This document shows positions 25,191 through 34,197 of a stretch of DNA of 36,825 bases, piece by piece; positions within the stretch are counted from its first letter, which is position 1; every line of letters starts with the position of its first letter. The stretch comes from Streptococcus cristatus (GTDB taxonomy: Bacteria; Bacillota; Bacilli; Lactobacillales; Streptococcaceae), in contig NZ_RJPS01000001.1 in assembly GCF_003943505.1 (NCBI RefSeq), positions 94,350 to 131,174 on the forward strand, written 5' to 3'. The notes beneath the pieces were generated by a model. It did not search any database and had not been told where the DNA came from. It worked only from the letters and a program-made list of their open reading frames with translations. A program made the position numbers and the translations under genes.

Positions 25191-25211
25191 TGCCTACTCG
25201 CTTGCTAGGCA
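25191..25211 (+). terminator. Weak hairpin after the asparaginase gene
   Basis: TGCCTA (25191-25196) and TAGGCA (25206-25211) pair, followed by TTATTTCTTG. It starts 10 nt after the stop and may be the primary terminator, with element copy 4 as a second one. Confidence 0.45.
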
Positions 25212-25304
25212 TTATTTCTTGATTTTCCTTTATAAATGCTGTATCCCTCGATATAAAATTCATAAATATTCTTAGCCTCAAGCGAAGTTATAAATTCAAA
25301 AAAA

Positions 25305-25487
25305 GAGTCTGGGACAAAAGTCCTAGACTCTCAATTGTCTTTGGATTGTCGAGAAAGACGCAGGGGTTGAGTGGGCTCTACTACGCTGATTTCATCAGCT
25401 TTTACAGCCCTACTCAACTGTGCGGAGGTGGGACGACGAAATCGAATTCTAACGAATTACCGATTTCTGTCCCACTCTCTTTTTTTC
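25305..25487 (+). repeat. Dispersed three-hairpin element, copy 4 (bidirectional terminator form)
   Basis: Best-formed copy. Hairpin A 25305-25330 (GAGTCT..AGACTC, AAAA loop), hairpin B 25366-25418 and hairpin C 25428-25475 (GTGGGAC..GTCCCAC), then CTCTTTTTTT. On the minus strand hairpin A is followed by CTCTTTTTTT as well (the A-run at 25298-25304), so the element can end both the asparaginase transcript and the convergent glyQS-DUF896 transcript. Confidence 0.92.
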
Positions 25488-25493
25488 TTGTTT

Positions 25494-25751
25494 TTATGAA
25501 TTTGGGTCATCCAGACTGCGGCCATGAAGACCTTTCTCGCGTTGAACTTGACGCAATTTTTCAGGTGTCACATCATTGCCTTCCTCGTCGACAATCTTGA
25601 TGCCTTCAATATGATGGCGAACAGACCGACGGTAGCCTTCGATATACTCTTCACGAAGCTTGGCTTGTTCCACTTTTTCCTCAGTCGTTAAGCCTTCCGT
25701 TTTTTTCTTTTTAGCCAGTTCGTTGATACGTTCAATTTTTTTAGGATCCAT
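25494..25751 (-). CDS. DUF896 family protein (YnzC-like)
   Basis: An 85-residue, highly charged cytosolic protein. The N-terminal half ([20 protein letters not shown]..) has the two-helix pattern of the DUF896/UPF0291 family, whose B. subtilis members include YnzC; its function is unknown, with a suggested SOS link for a relative. The C-terminal part (..[19 protein letters not shown]) is also typical. GGGGGAG lies 4 nt before the ATG. It begins 20 nt after glyS, so it is the last gene of the glyQ-glyS unit and would come under the same T-box. Transcription ends at element copy 4. Confidence 0.88.
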   Translation of the reverse strand: MDPKKIERINELAKKKKTEGLTTEEKVEQAKLREEYIEGYRRSVRHHIEGIKIVDEEGNDVTPEKLRQVQREKGLHGRSLDDPNS

Positions 25752-25771
25752 GATTCTCCCCCTCTTACCTT

Positions 25772-27811
25772 TTATTTGGTATTAATCTGATTAAACTGCG
25801 CAAGTTGTCCAGCTTTGGCCGTCAAAGAAGCCAGAAGAGCTAGGCGGTTATTGCGTACAGCCTCATCTTCTGCCATGACCATGGTGTGGTCAAAGAAAGA
25901 GTCAATAACTGGACTGAGGGCAAAGAGTTGGTCCAGATTGGCAGCTAAGTCAGCTGTCAGCTCCACTGCTTCAATTGCCGCAGCCAAGTCTTTTTCCTCT
26001 TGATTTTCAAAGAGTGCTGGATTGACAGCTGTCTGCCCTTGGGCTTTCTCAGCTAGATTGAAGACCCGAGACAGGCTTTCCACTGCTGACTTGAAGTTAT
26101 CTTCCTGAGCTTTTTCTGCTAGAAGCGCAGCTGTTTCTACCAAATCGCGTACAACGAAGTGAGTGCTTTGAAGAACAGCTGTCACGATATCTTTCGGAAT
26201 ACTGCGATCCATCATCTTCTCAACACGGGCACGGAAGAAGTCCAGCACAGCCTCTTGATTGTCATAACTTAGGCTATCAAACTTGAGTTCGCAAAGTCGA
26301 CCAAGAAGCTGAGCCAAGTCAATGTTCCAGCCAAACTTGTCCAAGATACGTACAACACCTTGAGTCGCACGGCGCAGGGCATAAGGGTCATTGGAACCGC
26401 TTGGAATCAAGCCAACTGAGAAGAAGGACAGAATCGTATCCAGCTTATCAGCCAGAGCCAAGACCGCTCCGACCTTGGTGTCAGGCAATTCTCCATCGGC
26501 TGAAGTCGGCATATAGTGCTCCCGAATGGCAGCTGCCACCGCAGCATTCTCACCAGCCAGCAGAGCATACTTCTCGCCCATGATCCCTTGCAGCTCATCA
26601 AACTCGCCAACCATGCCAGTCAGCAAATCAAACTTATAAATTGCCGCTGCACGAGCCAAGTCGGCTGTCTCATCAGCATCCAATCCTGCTTCTTGCGCCA
26701 AGAGAGCCGCAATCTTGCCAGTCCGCTCCATGTGCTCTGCTAGAGAGCCAATCTTTTCGTGGAAGGTCACATTGCTCAGCTTTTCAACCAAGTCAGCAAT
26801 AGCCAGCTTTTGGTCTTCCCGCCAGAAGAATTCCCCATCTTCCAGACGAGCCACCAAGACTTTCTCATTTCCCTTGATGACATTTTCCAGATGCTCTGCA
26901 TTTCCGTTGCGAACAGAGATGAAGTGCGGCAAAAGTTTGCCTTCAGCATCGCGCACAACAAAGTAACGCTGGTGCTCTTTCATGGAAGTTACCAAGACTT
27001 CCTCAGGCACCTCTAAATATTTAGCATCAAAATTACCTAGGAAAGCAGTTGGATATTCTACCAGATTCAAGACTTCATTGAGCAGGTCTTCGTCAATCTC
27101 GATAGAAACCCCGTGCTCCTCTTCAAGTGCTCGAATCTGCTCGACAATCATATCTTCCCGCTCAAGAGGACTGGCAATGACAAACTGAGCACGCAGGTCA
27201 TCTTCATAGGAATCCGCTGAAGAAATCTGCGTTTCTTTCCCCAAGAAACGGTGTCCACGGCTAGTACGACCGCTCTTGATGTCCAAGAAATCCAAGTCAA
27301 AGGCCTGCTCATCTAAGAGTACAGTTAAGGTGTGGACCGGGCGGATGTATTCAAAGGTGTTGTTGGCCCAGTGCATGCTAACAGGGAAGGTTAGGGATTG
27401 CAGAACTTCCGTCACTGCTGGGATGATTTCCTCTACTGGGCGGCCGATTTCTTCCTTGGTCACATAGACATATTCTTCCCCCTTGATTTCGCGGAAAGTA
27501 ATGTCCTCAACCGTCAAGCCCTTGCCACGGACAAAGCCTTCGGCAGCCCTTGTAAAGTTCCCATCAGCATCCAGAGCAATTTTCTTAGAAGGGCCTTTGA
27601 AATCTTCGGTCAAATCAGACTGCTTGTCCGCCAAGCCAGCCACGCGCACCGCCAAACGACGAGGCGTTGAGAACATTTCAATTTTCTCAAAGGTCAGACG
27701 ATGGTCTGTCAGGAAGGCTCCCATCTTATCGCGCAGCTGCTTCATGCTCGGTGTCACGACATAGGCTGGCATTTCCTCCAAGCCTAATTCAACTAATAAA
27801 TTTTTTACCAT
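25772..27811 (-). CDS. glyS: Glycyl-tRNA synthetase beta subunit
   Basis: The 679-residue beta chain of the tetrameric (alpha2beta2) bacterial glycyl-tRNA synthetase, which binds tRNA-Gly and is required for activity. It opens with the family signature [16 protein letters not shown] and contains the HD-like region around ..[25 protein letters not shown].. and the C-terminal anticodon-binding part. The length is normal and the frame is intact. It starts two nt after glyQ; GGAGGGAG lies in the end of glyQ, so the subunits are made together. Confidence 0.97.
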   Translation of the reverse strand: MVKNLLVELGLEEMPAYVVTPSMKQLRDKMGAFLTDHRLTFEKIEMFSTPRRLAVRVAGLADKQSDLTEDFKGPSKKIALDADGNFTRAAEGFVRGKGLTVEDITFREIKGEEYVYVTKEEIGRPVEEIIPAVTEVLQSLTFPVSMHWANNTFEYIRPVHTLTVLLDEQAFDLDFLDIKSGRTSRGHRFLGKETQISSADSYEDDLRAQFVIASPLEREDMIVEQIRALEEEHGVSIEIDEDLLNEVLNLVEYPTAFLGNFDAKYLEVPEEVLVTSMKEHQRYFVVRDAEGKLLPHFISVRNGNAEHLENVIKGNEKVLVARLEDGEFFWREDQKLAIADLVEKLSNVTFHEKIGSLAEHMERTGKIAALLAQEAGLDADETADLARAAAIYKFDLLTGMVGEFDELQGIMGEKYALLAGENAAVAAAIREHYMPTSADGELPDTKVGAVLALADKLDTILSFFSVGLIPSGSNDPYALRRATQGVVRILDKFGWNIDLAQLLGRLCELKFDSLSYDNQEAVLDFFRARVEKMMDRSIPKDIVTAVLQSTHFVVRDLVETAALLAEKAQEDNFKSAVESLSRVFNLAEKAQGQTAVNPALFENQEEKDLAAAIEAVELTADLAANLDQLFALSPVIDSFFDHTMVMAEDEAVRNNRLALLASLTAKAGQLAQFNQINTK

Positions 27812-27813
27812 GA

Positions 27814-28731
27814 TTATTCTCCCTCCTCTGCCAAGAGTTTCTCGCGAGTCTCTGCATCCAAAAGTGGGTAGCCTAGACGCTTGCGCTCAGCAACAAAGGT
27901 CTTAGCCACAACACGAGCCAGATTACGAATACGAGCGATATAACCAGCCCGCTCTGTCACAGATACAGCACCACGCGCATCCAAGAGGTTAAAAGTATGC
28001 GAGCATTTGAGAACATAGTCATAGGCTGGGTGCACCAGATGCTCGTCCAGACAGCGCTTAGCTTCCGCTTCAAACTTCTCAAAATTCCCCAAGAGCAAGT
28101 CTTGGTCGCTGACCTCAAAGCTGTACTTGGAATGTTCATACTCAGGATGCGTGAAAATTTCGCCGTACTTAACTCCATCAGCCCACTCAATGTCGTAGAC
28201 TGAGTCCACTTCTTGGATATAAGAAGCCAGACGCTCCAGACCATAAGTCACCTCAGCAGTCACAGGCTGAGTTGGTAGCCCTCCGACCTGCTGGAAGTAT
28301 GTGAACTGAGTGATTTCCATACCATCCAGCCAAACTTCCCAGCCCAGACCAGCCGAGCCAGTTGAAGGATTTTCCCAGTTATCCTCGACAAAGCGGATAT
28401 CGTGCTCCAGCGGATTAATCCCCAAAAGCTCCAAAGACTGCAAGTAAAGTTCTTGGATATTGCTTGGAGAAGGCTTCATAACCACTTGAAATTGGTGGTG
28501 TTGATAAAGACGGTTAGGATTTTCCCCATAACGACCATCTGCCGGCCGGCGAGACGGCTCTACATAGGCCGCATTCCAAGGCTCTGGCCCAATAGCCCGC
28601 AAGAAGGTATAGGGACTCATGGTTCCCGCACCCTTCTCATTATCATAAGCCTGCATAAGCATACAGCCCTGGTCATTCCAGAACTGCTGTAAAGTCAAAA
28701 TAATTTCTTGAAAAGTCAATTTTTTAGACAT
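27814..28731 (-). CDS. glyQ: Glycyl-tRNA synthetase alpha subunit
   Basis: The 305-residue catalytic class II subunit of glycyl-tRNA synthetase. Diagnostic segments include [19 protein letters not shown] at the start, [39 protein letters not shown] and [20 protein letters not shown]. It is first in the unit glyQ-glyS-DUF896, and a glycine T-box leader precedes it. The size is as in other Firmicutes. Confidence 0.97.
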   Translation of the reverse strand: MSKKLTFQEIILTLQQFWNDQGCMLMQAYDNEKGAGTMSPYTFLRAIGPEPWNAAYVEPSRRPADGRYGENPNRLYQHHQFQVVMKPSPSNIQELYLQSLELLGINPLEHDIRFVEDNWENPSTGSAGLGWEVWLDGMEITQFTYFQQVGGLPTQPVTAEVTYGLERLASYIQEVDSVYDIEWADGVKYGEIFTHPEYEHSKYSFEVSDQDLLLGNFEKFEAEAKRCLDEHLVHPAYDYVLKCSHTFNLLDARGAVSVTERAGYIARIRNLARVVAKTFVAERKRLGYPLLDAETREKLLAEEGE

Positions 28732-28973
28732 TTGTTACTCCCTTATTTTTATTTCTAGCGCTAGGCTCATCCTCTGTTCTGTTTGAACAAGCAAAAGAAC
28801 CACATCCGACAGTCCTAGGCTATTCAACCTAGGGGCGTCAAAACGCGGTTCCACCCTAATTTATTACTTCATTACTTTTGAAATTATAACCGAAAGCGCC
28901 ATCTGCACTGCTTCCCTATCCGGCTCACACTATCCCGAACTCGCTAAAAAGTAGACAATGAGAATTCTCTCTG
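28732..28973 (-). promoter_or_regulatory. Glycine T-box riboswitch leader of glyQS
   Basis: On the minus strand the T-box core AGGGTGGAACCGCG lies at 28857-28844. Upstream is a stem I-like region with a GGC glycine specifier candidate (within GATGGCGC, about 28900). A terminator follows: GAACC (28852-28848) pairs with GGTTC (28801-28797) around an inner CCTAGG/CCTAGG stem, then TTTTG. Uncharged tRNA-Gly should pair with the T-box and prevent this terminator. The leader is short, without an evident long stem II region, as in other glyQS T-boxes. Confidence 0.92.
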
Positions 28974-28979
28974 TAAAAG

Positions 28980-29008
28980 ATTATAGCAGAAAATAGATGA
29001 TTTGTAAA
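28980..29008 (-). promoter_or_regulatory. Promoter of glyQS
   Basis: On the minus strand TTTACA (29008-29003), a 17-nt spacer and TATAAT (28985-28980) lie directly upstream of the T-box leader. Confidence 0.8.
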
Positions 29009-29179
29009 ATACTTAATAATCCTTAAATAGGAATTCAAAGTAAGTTTTTTCTATAATGTAGGTTATAAAATTGAATAACTATCTGTTTTCATAGAAATTT
29101 TCAAAAACTTTCATATATTAACCTATTTACTTTAGAAACCTAATCTTTATCTAATTATTTATCAGGGAGAGAAGCTTGA

Positions 29180-29185
29180 TATAAT
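29180..29185 (+). promoter_or_regulatory. Possible second upstream promoter of manLMN
   Basis: A TATAAT at 29180-29185 has only a weak -35 (TTTATC, 16-nt spacing). It sits in the loop of a small AGAGAA/TTCTCT inverted repeat. The stretch 29009-29240 is otherwise AT-rich with no gene. Confidence 0.3.
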
Positions 29186-29240
29186 AAGATTTCTCTACAA
29201 AAATAAACTTTGAAAATCCTTGTTGCTTTGACTCAAGTAC

Positions 29241-29269
29241 TTGCATTTTTCATGAAAACGTTTTATAAT
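29241..29269 (+). promoter_or_regulatory. manLMN promoter with cre in the spacer
   Basis: TTGCAT (29241-29246), a 17-nt spacer and TATAAT (29264-29269) form the promoter. TGAAAACGTTTTAT (29253-29266), a near-perfect cre, spans the spacer and -10, which fits direct CcpA control. A small bulged hairpin (29280-29302) follows in the leader. Confidence 0.8.
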
Positions 29270-29332
29270 AATAGTTAGCCTTAAAGTTTTCTTAAACTTA
29301 AGTCAAACATTTTATAAGGAGGAAAAACAATA

Positions 29333-30322
29333 ATGAGTATTGGAATCATTATTGCCAGCCACGGTGAATTTGCTGCCGGCATTCATCAGTCAGGTTCTAT
29401 GATTTTTGGTGAGCAAGAAAAAGTTCAAGTTGTAACTTTCATGCCAAACGAAGGTCCTGATGATCTGTATGCAAAATTCAATGACGCTGTGGCTTCGTTT
29501 GATGCGAACGATGAGGTATTGGTCTTGGCTGACCTTTGGAGTGGGTCACCATTTAACCAAGCTAGCCGTGTCATGGGTGAAAATCCAGACCGCAAGTTCG
29601 CGATTATTACAGGTTTGAACCTGCCTATGCTAATTCAAGCCTACACAGAGCGCATGATGGATGCAAACGCTGGCGTAGATGCTGTCGTTGCAAATATCAT
29701 CAAGGAAGCTAAGGAAGGCGTCAAAGCTCTGCCTGAAGAGCTGAATCCAGTCCTAGAAAGCGCTGCTCCTGCTGCTGCACCAGTTGCTCAATCAGCTATC
29801 CCAGAAGGAACTGTTATCGGAGACGGCAAGCTCAAAATCAACCTTGCTCGTATCGATACTCGTTTGTTGCATGGACAAGTTGCAACAGCTTGGACTCCAG
29901 ATTCAAAAGCAGACCGTATCATCGTTGCTTCTGACTCAGTAGCTAAAGATGAACTTCGTAAAGAACTCATCAAACAAGCTGCACCTGGTAATGTTAAAGC
30001 AAACGTTGTTCCAATTGATAAGCTGATTGCTGTTTCAAAAGATCCACGTTTCGGTAATACGCACGCTCTCATCTTATTTGAAACTCCACAAGATGCCCTA
30101 CGCGCTATCGAAGGCGGTGTGCCAATCAAGACTCTCAACGTCGGCTCAATGGCTCACTCAACTGGTAAGACAATGGTCAACAACGTTCTGTCAATGGACA
30201 AGGACGATGTGGCAACTTACGAAAAATTGCGTGATCTCGGAGTTGAATTCGACGTACGTAAAGTACCAAATGACTCTAAGAAAGATTTGTTTGACTTAAT
30301 TAACAAAGCCAACGTTCAATAA
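29333..30322 (+). CDS. manL: Mannose/glucose PTS enzyme IIAB, ManL
   Basis: A 329-residue cytosolic two-domain phosphocarrier. The IIA domain carries the phospho-His10 (IIASHGEFA), and after an Ala/Pro-rich linker (~140-160) the IIB domain carries His180 in [11 protein letters not shown]. It takes phosphate from HPr and passes it to sugar entering through ManM/ManN. In streptococci this system is the main glucose transporter and also takes mannose, galactose, glucosamine and 2-deoxyglucose; ManL further affects catabolite control. AAGGAGG precedes the ATG by ~10 nt. It is the first gene of manLMN, with a cre-overlapped promoter. Confidence 0.97.
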   Translation: MSIGIIIASHGEFAAGIHQSGSMIFGEQEKVQVVTFMPNEGPDDLYAKFNDAVASFDANDEVLVLADLWSGSPFNQASRVMGENPDRKFAIITGLNLPMLIQAYTERMMDANAGVDAVVANIIKEAKEGVKALPEELNPVLESAAPAAAPVAQSAIPEGTVIGDGKLKINLARIDTRLLHGQVATAWTPDSKADRIIVASDSVAKDELRKELIKQAAPGNVKANVVPIDKLIAVSKDPRFGNTHALILFETPQDALRAIEGGVPIKTLNVGSMAHSTGKTMVNNVLSMDKDDVATYEKLRDLGVEFDVRKVPNDSKKDLFDLINKANVQ

Positions 30323-30366
30323 TCTGAAACGTTTCGCTCTCATATTATTATGAAAGGATTTAAAAC

Positions 30367-31173
30367 ATGTCTATTATTTCTATGGTTTTAGTAGTCTTTG
30401 TTGCCTTCCTAGCTGGTCTTGAAGGTATCTTGGACCAATTCCAATTCCACCAACCGCTGGTTGCTTGTACCTTGATTGGACTGGTAACTGGTAATTTGGC
30501 AGCCGGTGTTATGCTGGGTGGCTCTCTCCAGCTGATCGCTCTTGGCTGGGCTAATATCGGAGCTGCTGTAGCACCTGATGCTGCCCTCGCTTCTGTTGCC
30601 GCTGCCATCATCATGGTACTGGGTGGAGACTTCTCAAGCAAAGGAATCGCTGTAGCACAAGGTGTTGCTATTCCACTTGCTGTTGCTGGTCTCTTCTTGA
30701 CTATGATTGTCCGTACTTTGTCAGTCGGTTTGGTTCACGGTGCAGATGCTGCTGCGAAAAAAGGAGACTTCAAAGGCGTTGAACGCGCTCACTTCATCGC
30801 TCTCTTCATGCAAGGAGCACGTATTGCTATCCCTGCAGCACTGCTTTTGATGATTCCTGCTGAGTCTGTTAAATCTGCTCTTGAAGCTATGCCAGCTTGG
30901 CTATCAGAAGGTATGCAAATCGGTGGTGGTATGGTCGTTGCCGTTGGTTATGCCATGGTTATCAACATGATGGCAACTCGTGAAGTATGGCCATTCTTCG
31001 CTATTGGTTTCGCTTTGGCTGCTGTCAGCGAACTCACTCTGATTGCCCTTGGTGCAATTGGTGTCGCTATTGCCCTCATCTACCTTGCCCTGTCTAAAAA
31101 AGGCGGAAATGGCGGTGGCGGAGCAACAGCTTCATCTAACGATCCAATCGGCGACATCCTAGAAGACTACTAA
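30367..31173 (+). CDS. manM: Mannose/glucose PTS enzyme IIC, ManM
   Basis: A 268-residue integral membrane protein that forms part of the sugar pathway together with ManN. It starts MSIISMVLVVFVAFLAGLEG and contains several long hydrophobic segments, with the family motif LGGSLQLIALGWANIGAA at about residues 50-67. The C-terminal Gly-rich stretch (GGNGGGGATAS) is typical of this subfamily. AAAGGA lies before the ATG, and the gene follows manL by 44 nt, which include a GAAACGTTTC palindrome. In other lactic acid bacteria Man-PTS IIC/IID is a receptor for class IIa bacteriocins. Confidence 0.96.
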   Translation: MSIISMVLVVFVAFLAGLEGILDQFQFHQPLVACTLIGLVTGNLAAGVMLGGSLQLIALGWANIGAAVAPDAALASVAAAIIMVLGGDFSSKGIAVAQGVAIPLAVAGLFLTMIVRTLSVGLVHGADAAAKKGDFKGVERAHFIALFMQGARIAIPAALLLMIPAESVKSALEAMPAWLSEGMQIGGGMVVAVGYAMVINMMATREVWPFFAIGFALAAVSELTLIALGAIGVAIALIYLALSKKGGNGGGGATASSNDPIGDILEDY

Positions 31174-31191
31174 GAAAGGAGACACACTATC

Positions 31192-32133
31192 ATGACAGAA
31201 TTAAATACTGTAAAACCTGATGAGTCAGGAAAATTGACTCTTTCAAAGGCTGACCGTCAAAAAGTTTGGTGGCGTTCTACTTTCTTGCAAGGTTCTTGGA
31301 ACTACGAACGTATGCAAAACCTGGGCTGGGCTTATTCACTGATTCCAGCCATTAAGAAACTTTATACTAAAAAAGAAGATCAAGCTGCTGCTCTTGAGCG
31401 TCACTTGGAATTCTTCAATACTCACCCGTATGTTGCAGCTCCAATCATCGGAGTTACACTTGCACTTGAAGAAGAAAAAGCAAATGGTGCAGCAATTGAC
31501 GATGCGGCTATCCAAGGGGTTAAAATCGGTATGATGGGACCTCTGGCTGGTATCGGAGACCCTGTCTTCTGGTTCACAGTTCGTCCTATCCTTGGTGCAC
31601 TTGGGGCATCTCTTGCTTTGACAGGAAATATCATCGGTCCACTTATCTTCTTTGTAGCTTGGAATGCTATCCGGATGACTTTCCTCTGGTACACACAAGA
31701 ATTGGGCTACAAGGCTGGTTCTGAAATCACTAAAGACATGTCTGGTGGTATCCTCCAAGACATTACCAAAGGCGCTTCAATCCTAGGTATGTTTATCTTG
31801 GCTGTTCTGGTTGAGCGCTGGGTATCAATTAAGTTTGTCTTTAACGTTTCATCTGTTAAACTAGATGATAAAGCATATATCCATTGGGACAAATTGTCTA
31901 GTGGCTATAAGGGTATCCAAGAAGCCTTTGCTCAAGTAGGTCAAGGACTATCTCAAACCCCTGAAAAAGTTACAACTTTCCAACAAAACTTGGATTCCTT
32001 GATTCCTGGTTTGATGGGGCTGCTTCTAACTTTCGCTTGTATGTGGTTGCTTAAGAAGAAAGTATCCCCTATCACTATCATCATCGCTCTCTTTGTAGTT
32101 GGTGTACTAGCTCACGTTGCTGGTTTGATGTAA
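31192..32133 (+). CDS. manN: Mannose/glucose PTS enzyme IID, ManN
   Basis: A 313-residue membrane protein that completes the Man-PTS channel. It has a hydrophilic N-terminal half with FLQGSWNYERMQNLGWAYS, the conserved GPLAGIGDPVFWFTVRPILG region (~119-138), and hydrophobic segments at the C-terminus (PITIIIALFVVGVLAHVAGLM). The ribosome site AAAGGAG lies 10 nt before the ATG, 18 nt after manM. An intrinsic terminator follows directly. Length and order are normal for manLMN. Confidence 0.96.
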   Translation: MTELNTVKPDESGKLTLSKADRQKVWWRSTFLQGSWNYERMQNLGWAYSLIPAIKKLYTKKEDQAAALERHLEFFNTHPYVAAPIIGVTLALEEEKANGAAIDDAAIQGVKIGMMGPLAGIGDPVFWFTVRPILGALGASLALTGNIIGPLIFFVAWNAIRMTFLWYTQELGYKAGSEITKDMSGGILQDITKGASILGMFILAVLVERWVSIKFVFNVSSVKLDDKAYIHWDKLSSGYKGIQEAFAQVGQGLSQTPEKVTTFQQNLDSLIPGLMGLLLTFACMWLLKKKVSPITIIIALFVVGVLAHVAGLM

Positions 32134-32135
32134 TC

Positions 32136-32161
32136 AAAAAGAAGGTTTCGGCCTTCTTTTT
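32136..32161 (+). terminator. Intrinsic terminator of manLMN
   Basis: AAAAGAAGG (32137-32145) and CCTTCTTTT (32152-32160) pair across a 6-nt loop, with a T-rich tail. It lies 3 nt after the manN stop. Confidence 0.9.
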
Positions 32162-32165
32162 ATTA

Positions 32166-32174
32166 TGGTATAAT
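32166..32174 (+). promoter_or_regulatory. Extended -10 promoter of manO
   Basis: TGGTATAAT (TG-n-TATAAT) lies 29 nt before the manO ATG, right after the manLMN terminator. No clear -35 box is present. Confidence 0.55.
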
Positions 32175-32203
32175 AGCTATAGTATTTAAAAGGGAGATGT
32201 TCT

Positions 32204-32575
32204 ATGGCGCAATCGCAAAATAAATCGATTGAATTTCAAACGACAGGGGTTTCCTATCTGGGTTTAGGTGGCAAGGTTGGGAAGTTTTTAGTTGGTGATG
32301 TTGCGCTGGAATTCTACGCTGATGCTAATGTAGAAGACTATATCCAGCTACCTTGGTCTAGCATCCAGCAGATCGGTGCCAATGTCTCTGGGAAAAATGT
32401 CAGTCGTCATTTTGAAGTCTTTACAGACAAGGGCAAGTTTCTCTTTGCCTCCAAGGACACTGGAAAGATTCTCAAAATTGCACGGCAACATATCGGAAAT
32501 GAGAAAGTTGTCAAATTGCCTACTTTGATTCAAACAATTGGCCAATTCTTTAAAAATCTATTTGCAAAAAAATAG
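32204..32575 (+). CDS. manO: DUF956 family protein ManO
   Basis: A 123-residue cytosolic protein of the DUF956 family, found after manLMN in many lactic acid bacteria, where it is called ManO and is thought to act on man operon regulation. The sequence starts MAQSQNKSIEFQTTGVSYLGLGGKVGKF and has a PH-like pattern (..IQLPWSSIQQIGANV..FEVFTDKGKFLFAS). GGGAG lies before the ATG. Because of the terminator between manN and this gene it may be partly expressed from its own promoter. The serS promoter begins within its last codons. The molecular role is not settled. Confidence 0.9.
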   Translation: MAQSQNKSIEFQTTGVSYLGLGGKVGKFLVGDVALEFYADANVEDYIQLPWSSIQQIGANVSGKNVSRHFEVFTDKGKFLFASKDTGKILKIARQHIGNEKVVKLPTLIQTIGQFFKNLFAKK

Positions 32576-32590
32576 AAAATCCTGTATAAT
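32562..32590 (+). promoter_or_regulatory. Promoter of serS
   Basis: TTGCAA (32562-32567), a 17-nt spacer and TATAAT (32585-32590); the -35 box overlaps the manO stop region. Confidence 0.75.
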
Positions 32591-32596
32591 CTAGGA

Positions 32597-32779
32597 AACG
32601 GATAAGTAAGACTATCGCTTCTTTCAGAAAGTCTGCGGGTGCTGCGAGCAGATAGGAGCCTAGTGTGAAATTCTACCGTTGTAAGACAACTATATACATA
32701 ATCAAGTGCACACCTGTGAAGTTGGATGGAACCGCGGCCTAGCCGCTCCAACAGTTTCCTCGGTGTGCTTTTATTTTTT
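32597..32779 (+). promoter_or_regulatory. Serine T-box riboswitch leader of serS
   Basis: The leader has a stem I closed by AACGG/CCGTT, with the AGTA element, a GGGTGCTGCGAGC distal segment and a TCT serine specifier in AAATTCTACC. The T-box core GGATGGAACCGCGG lies at 32724-32737. The terminator GCACACC (32708-32714) with GGTGTGC (32762-32768), holding inner stems GTTGGA/TCCAAC and GCGGC/GCCGC, is followed by TTTTATTTTTT. Uncharged tRNA-Ser should favour the antiterminator. Confidence 0.9.
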
Positions 32780-32788
32780 GGAGGTTTT

Positions 32789-34066
32789 ATGTTAGATTTA
32801 AAACGTATTCGGACAGACTTTGATGCTGTCGCAGAGAAATTAGCTACCCGTGGTGTAGCAGCTGATGTGCTCAATCAAATGAAGGAAATTGATGAGCAAC
32901 GACGTGATTTGCTGGTGAAAGCAGAAAATCTCAAAGCAGAACGCAACACTGTTTCTGCAGAGATTGCCCAAGCCAAACGTAATAAAGAAAATGCAGATGA
33001 CAAGATTGCAGCCATGCAAAAACTATCTGCCCAAGTCAAGGATTTGGATGCTACTTTGGCTGAATTGGATGCTAAATTGACCGAGTTCACCACAACCCTG
33101 CCAAACATTCCGCACGATAGCGTGCCAGTCGGAGCAGACGAGGATGATAATGTAGAAGTCCGCCGTTGGGGTACACCTCGCCAATTTGACTTTGAAGCTA
33201 AGGCGCACTGGGATTTGGGCGAAGATTTGGATATCCTGGACTGGGAACGTGGCGCAAAAGTTACGGGAGCCCGCTTCCTCTTCTACAAGGGCTTGGGAGC
33301 TCGTTTGGAACGCGCTATCTACAACTTCATGCTGGATGAGCACGGCAAAGAAGGCTATACAGAAGTCATCACTCCCTATATGGTCAACCATGACTCTATG
33401 TTTGGTACTGGCCAATATCCTAAGTTCAAAGAAGATACTTTCGAACTGAGCGACACTAACTTTGTTCTCATTCCGACTGCTGAAGTTCCGCTGACCAACT
33501 ATTATCGAGATGAAATTCTAGACGGAAAAGAATTGCCAATCTACTTCACAGCTATGAGCCCATCTTTCCGCTCTGAAGCTGGTTCTGCTGGTCGTGACAC
33601 ACGCGGTTTGATCCGCCTGCACCAATTCCATAAGGTCGAAATGGTAAAATTTGCCAAGCCAGAAGAATCTTATGAAGAGCTGGAAAAGATGACTGCCAAT
33701 GCAGAAAACATCCTGCAAAAGCTCAATCTGCCTTACCGCGTTGTTGCCCTTTCTACTGGCGACATGGGCTTCTCAGCTGCTAAAACCTACGACTTGGAAG
33801 TCTGGATTCCAGCTCAGAACACCTACCGTGAAATCTCTAGCTGCTCTAACACAGAAGATTTCCAAGCTCGTCGTGCCCAAATCCGCTACCGTGACGAAGC
33901 AGATGGCAAGGTCAAACTCCTCCACACTCTCAACGGGTCTGGACTGGCTGTCGGACGCACAGTCGCTGCTATCTTGGAAAATTACCAAAATGAAGATGGT
34001 TCTGTGACCATTCCTGAAGTCCTACGTCCTTACATGGGTGGCTTAGAAGTCATCGCACCAAAATAA
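32789..34066 (+). CDS. serS: Seryl-tRNA synthetase
   Basis: A 425-residue class II synthetase. The frame extends upstream into the leader, but GGAGG at 32780-32784 and the start [18 protein letters not shown] fix the ATG at 32789. An N-terminal coiled-coil arm (~25-105) binds tRNA-Ser. Motif 2 ([20 protein letters not shown]) and motif 3 ([18 protein letters not shown]) are intact. The gene is monocistronic, behind a serine T-box, with a strong terminator 7 nt after the stop. Length is normal. Confidence 0.98.
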   Translation: MLDLKRIRTDFDAVAEKLATRGVAADVLNQMKEIDEQRRDLLVKAENLKAERNTVSAEIAQAKRNKENADDKIAAMQKLSAQVKDLDATLAELDAKLTEFTTTLPNIPHDSVPVGADEDDNVEVRRWGTPRQFDFEAKAHWDLGEDLDILDWERGAKVTGARFLFYKGLGARLERAIYNFMLDEHGKEGYTEVITPYMVNHDSMFGTGQYPKFKEDTFELSDTNFVLIPTAEVPLTNYYRDEILDGKELPIYFTAMSPSFRSEAGSAGRDTRGLIRLHQFHKVEMVKFAKPEESYEELEKMTANAENILQKLNLPYRVVALSTGDMGFSAAKTYDLEVWIPAQNTYREISSCSNTEDFQARRAQIRYRDEADGKVKLLHTLNGSGLAVGRTVAAILENYQNEDGSVTIPEVLRPYMGGLEVIAPK

Positions 34067-34072
34067 ACAATG

Positions 34073-34098
34073 AAAGGTCCGAAACAATCGGACCTTTT
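34073..34098 (+). terminator. Intrinsic terminator of serS
   Basis: AAAGGTCCG (34073-34081) and CGGACCTTT (34089-34097) pair across a 7-nt loop and are followed by TCTTATTT. Confidence 0.92.
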
Positions 34099-34164
34099 CT
34101 TATTTCTCCTTAAGGAGAAACTCAACAGTTCAAAAAAATAAACGAAATGTAGGATTTTATACTT

Positions 34165-34196
34165 TAAAAAGGTATGACAATCGTCATACCTTTTCT
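34165..34196 (-). terminator. Intrinsic terminator of the peptide-binding lipoprotein gene
   Basis: AAAAGGTATGAC (34167-34178) and GTCATACCTTTT (34183-34194), a perfect 12-bp stem with a 4-nt loop. On the minus strand it lies 3 nt after the stop codon and is followed by TAAAGT; the stem itself supplies T residues. Confidence 0.88.
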
Positions 34197-34197
34197 G

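Noticed and set aside
30326..30335. GAAACGTTTC palindrome between manL and manM as a cre site
   Set aside because: It is one base shorter than the cre spacing (TGnAAnCG) and lies inside the operon; it may be chance or a processing site.
31336..31758. 140-codon open frame on the minus strand
   Set aside because: Antisense to the intact manN gene, with low-complexity Ser/Cys content typical of a shadow frame.
32726..32788. Longer start for seryl-tRNA synthetase
   Set aside because: The extra codons lie in the T-box terminator; the ribosome site and normal family length fix the start at 32789.
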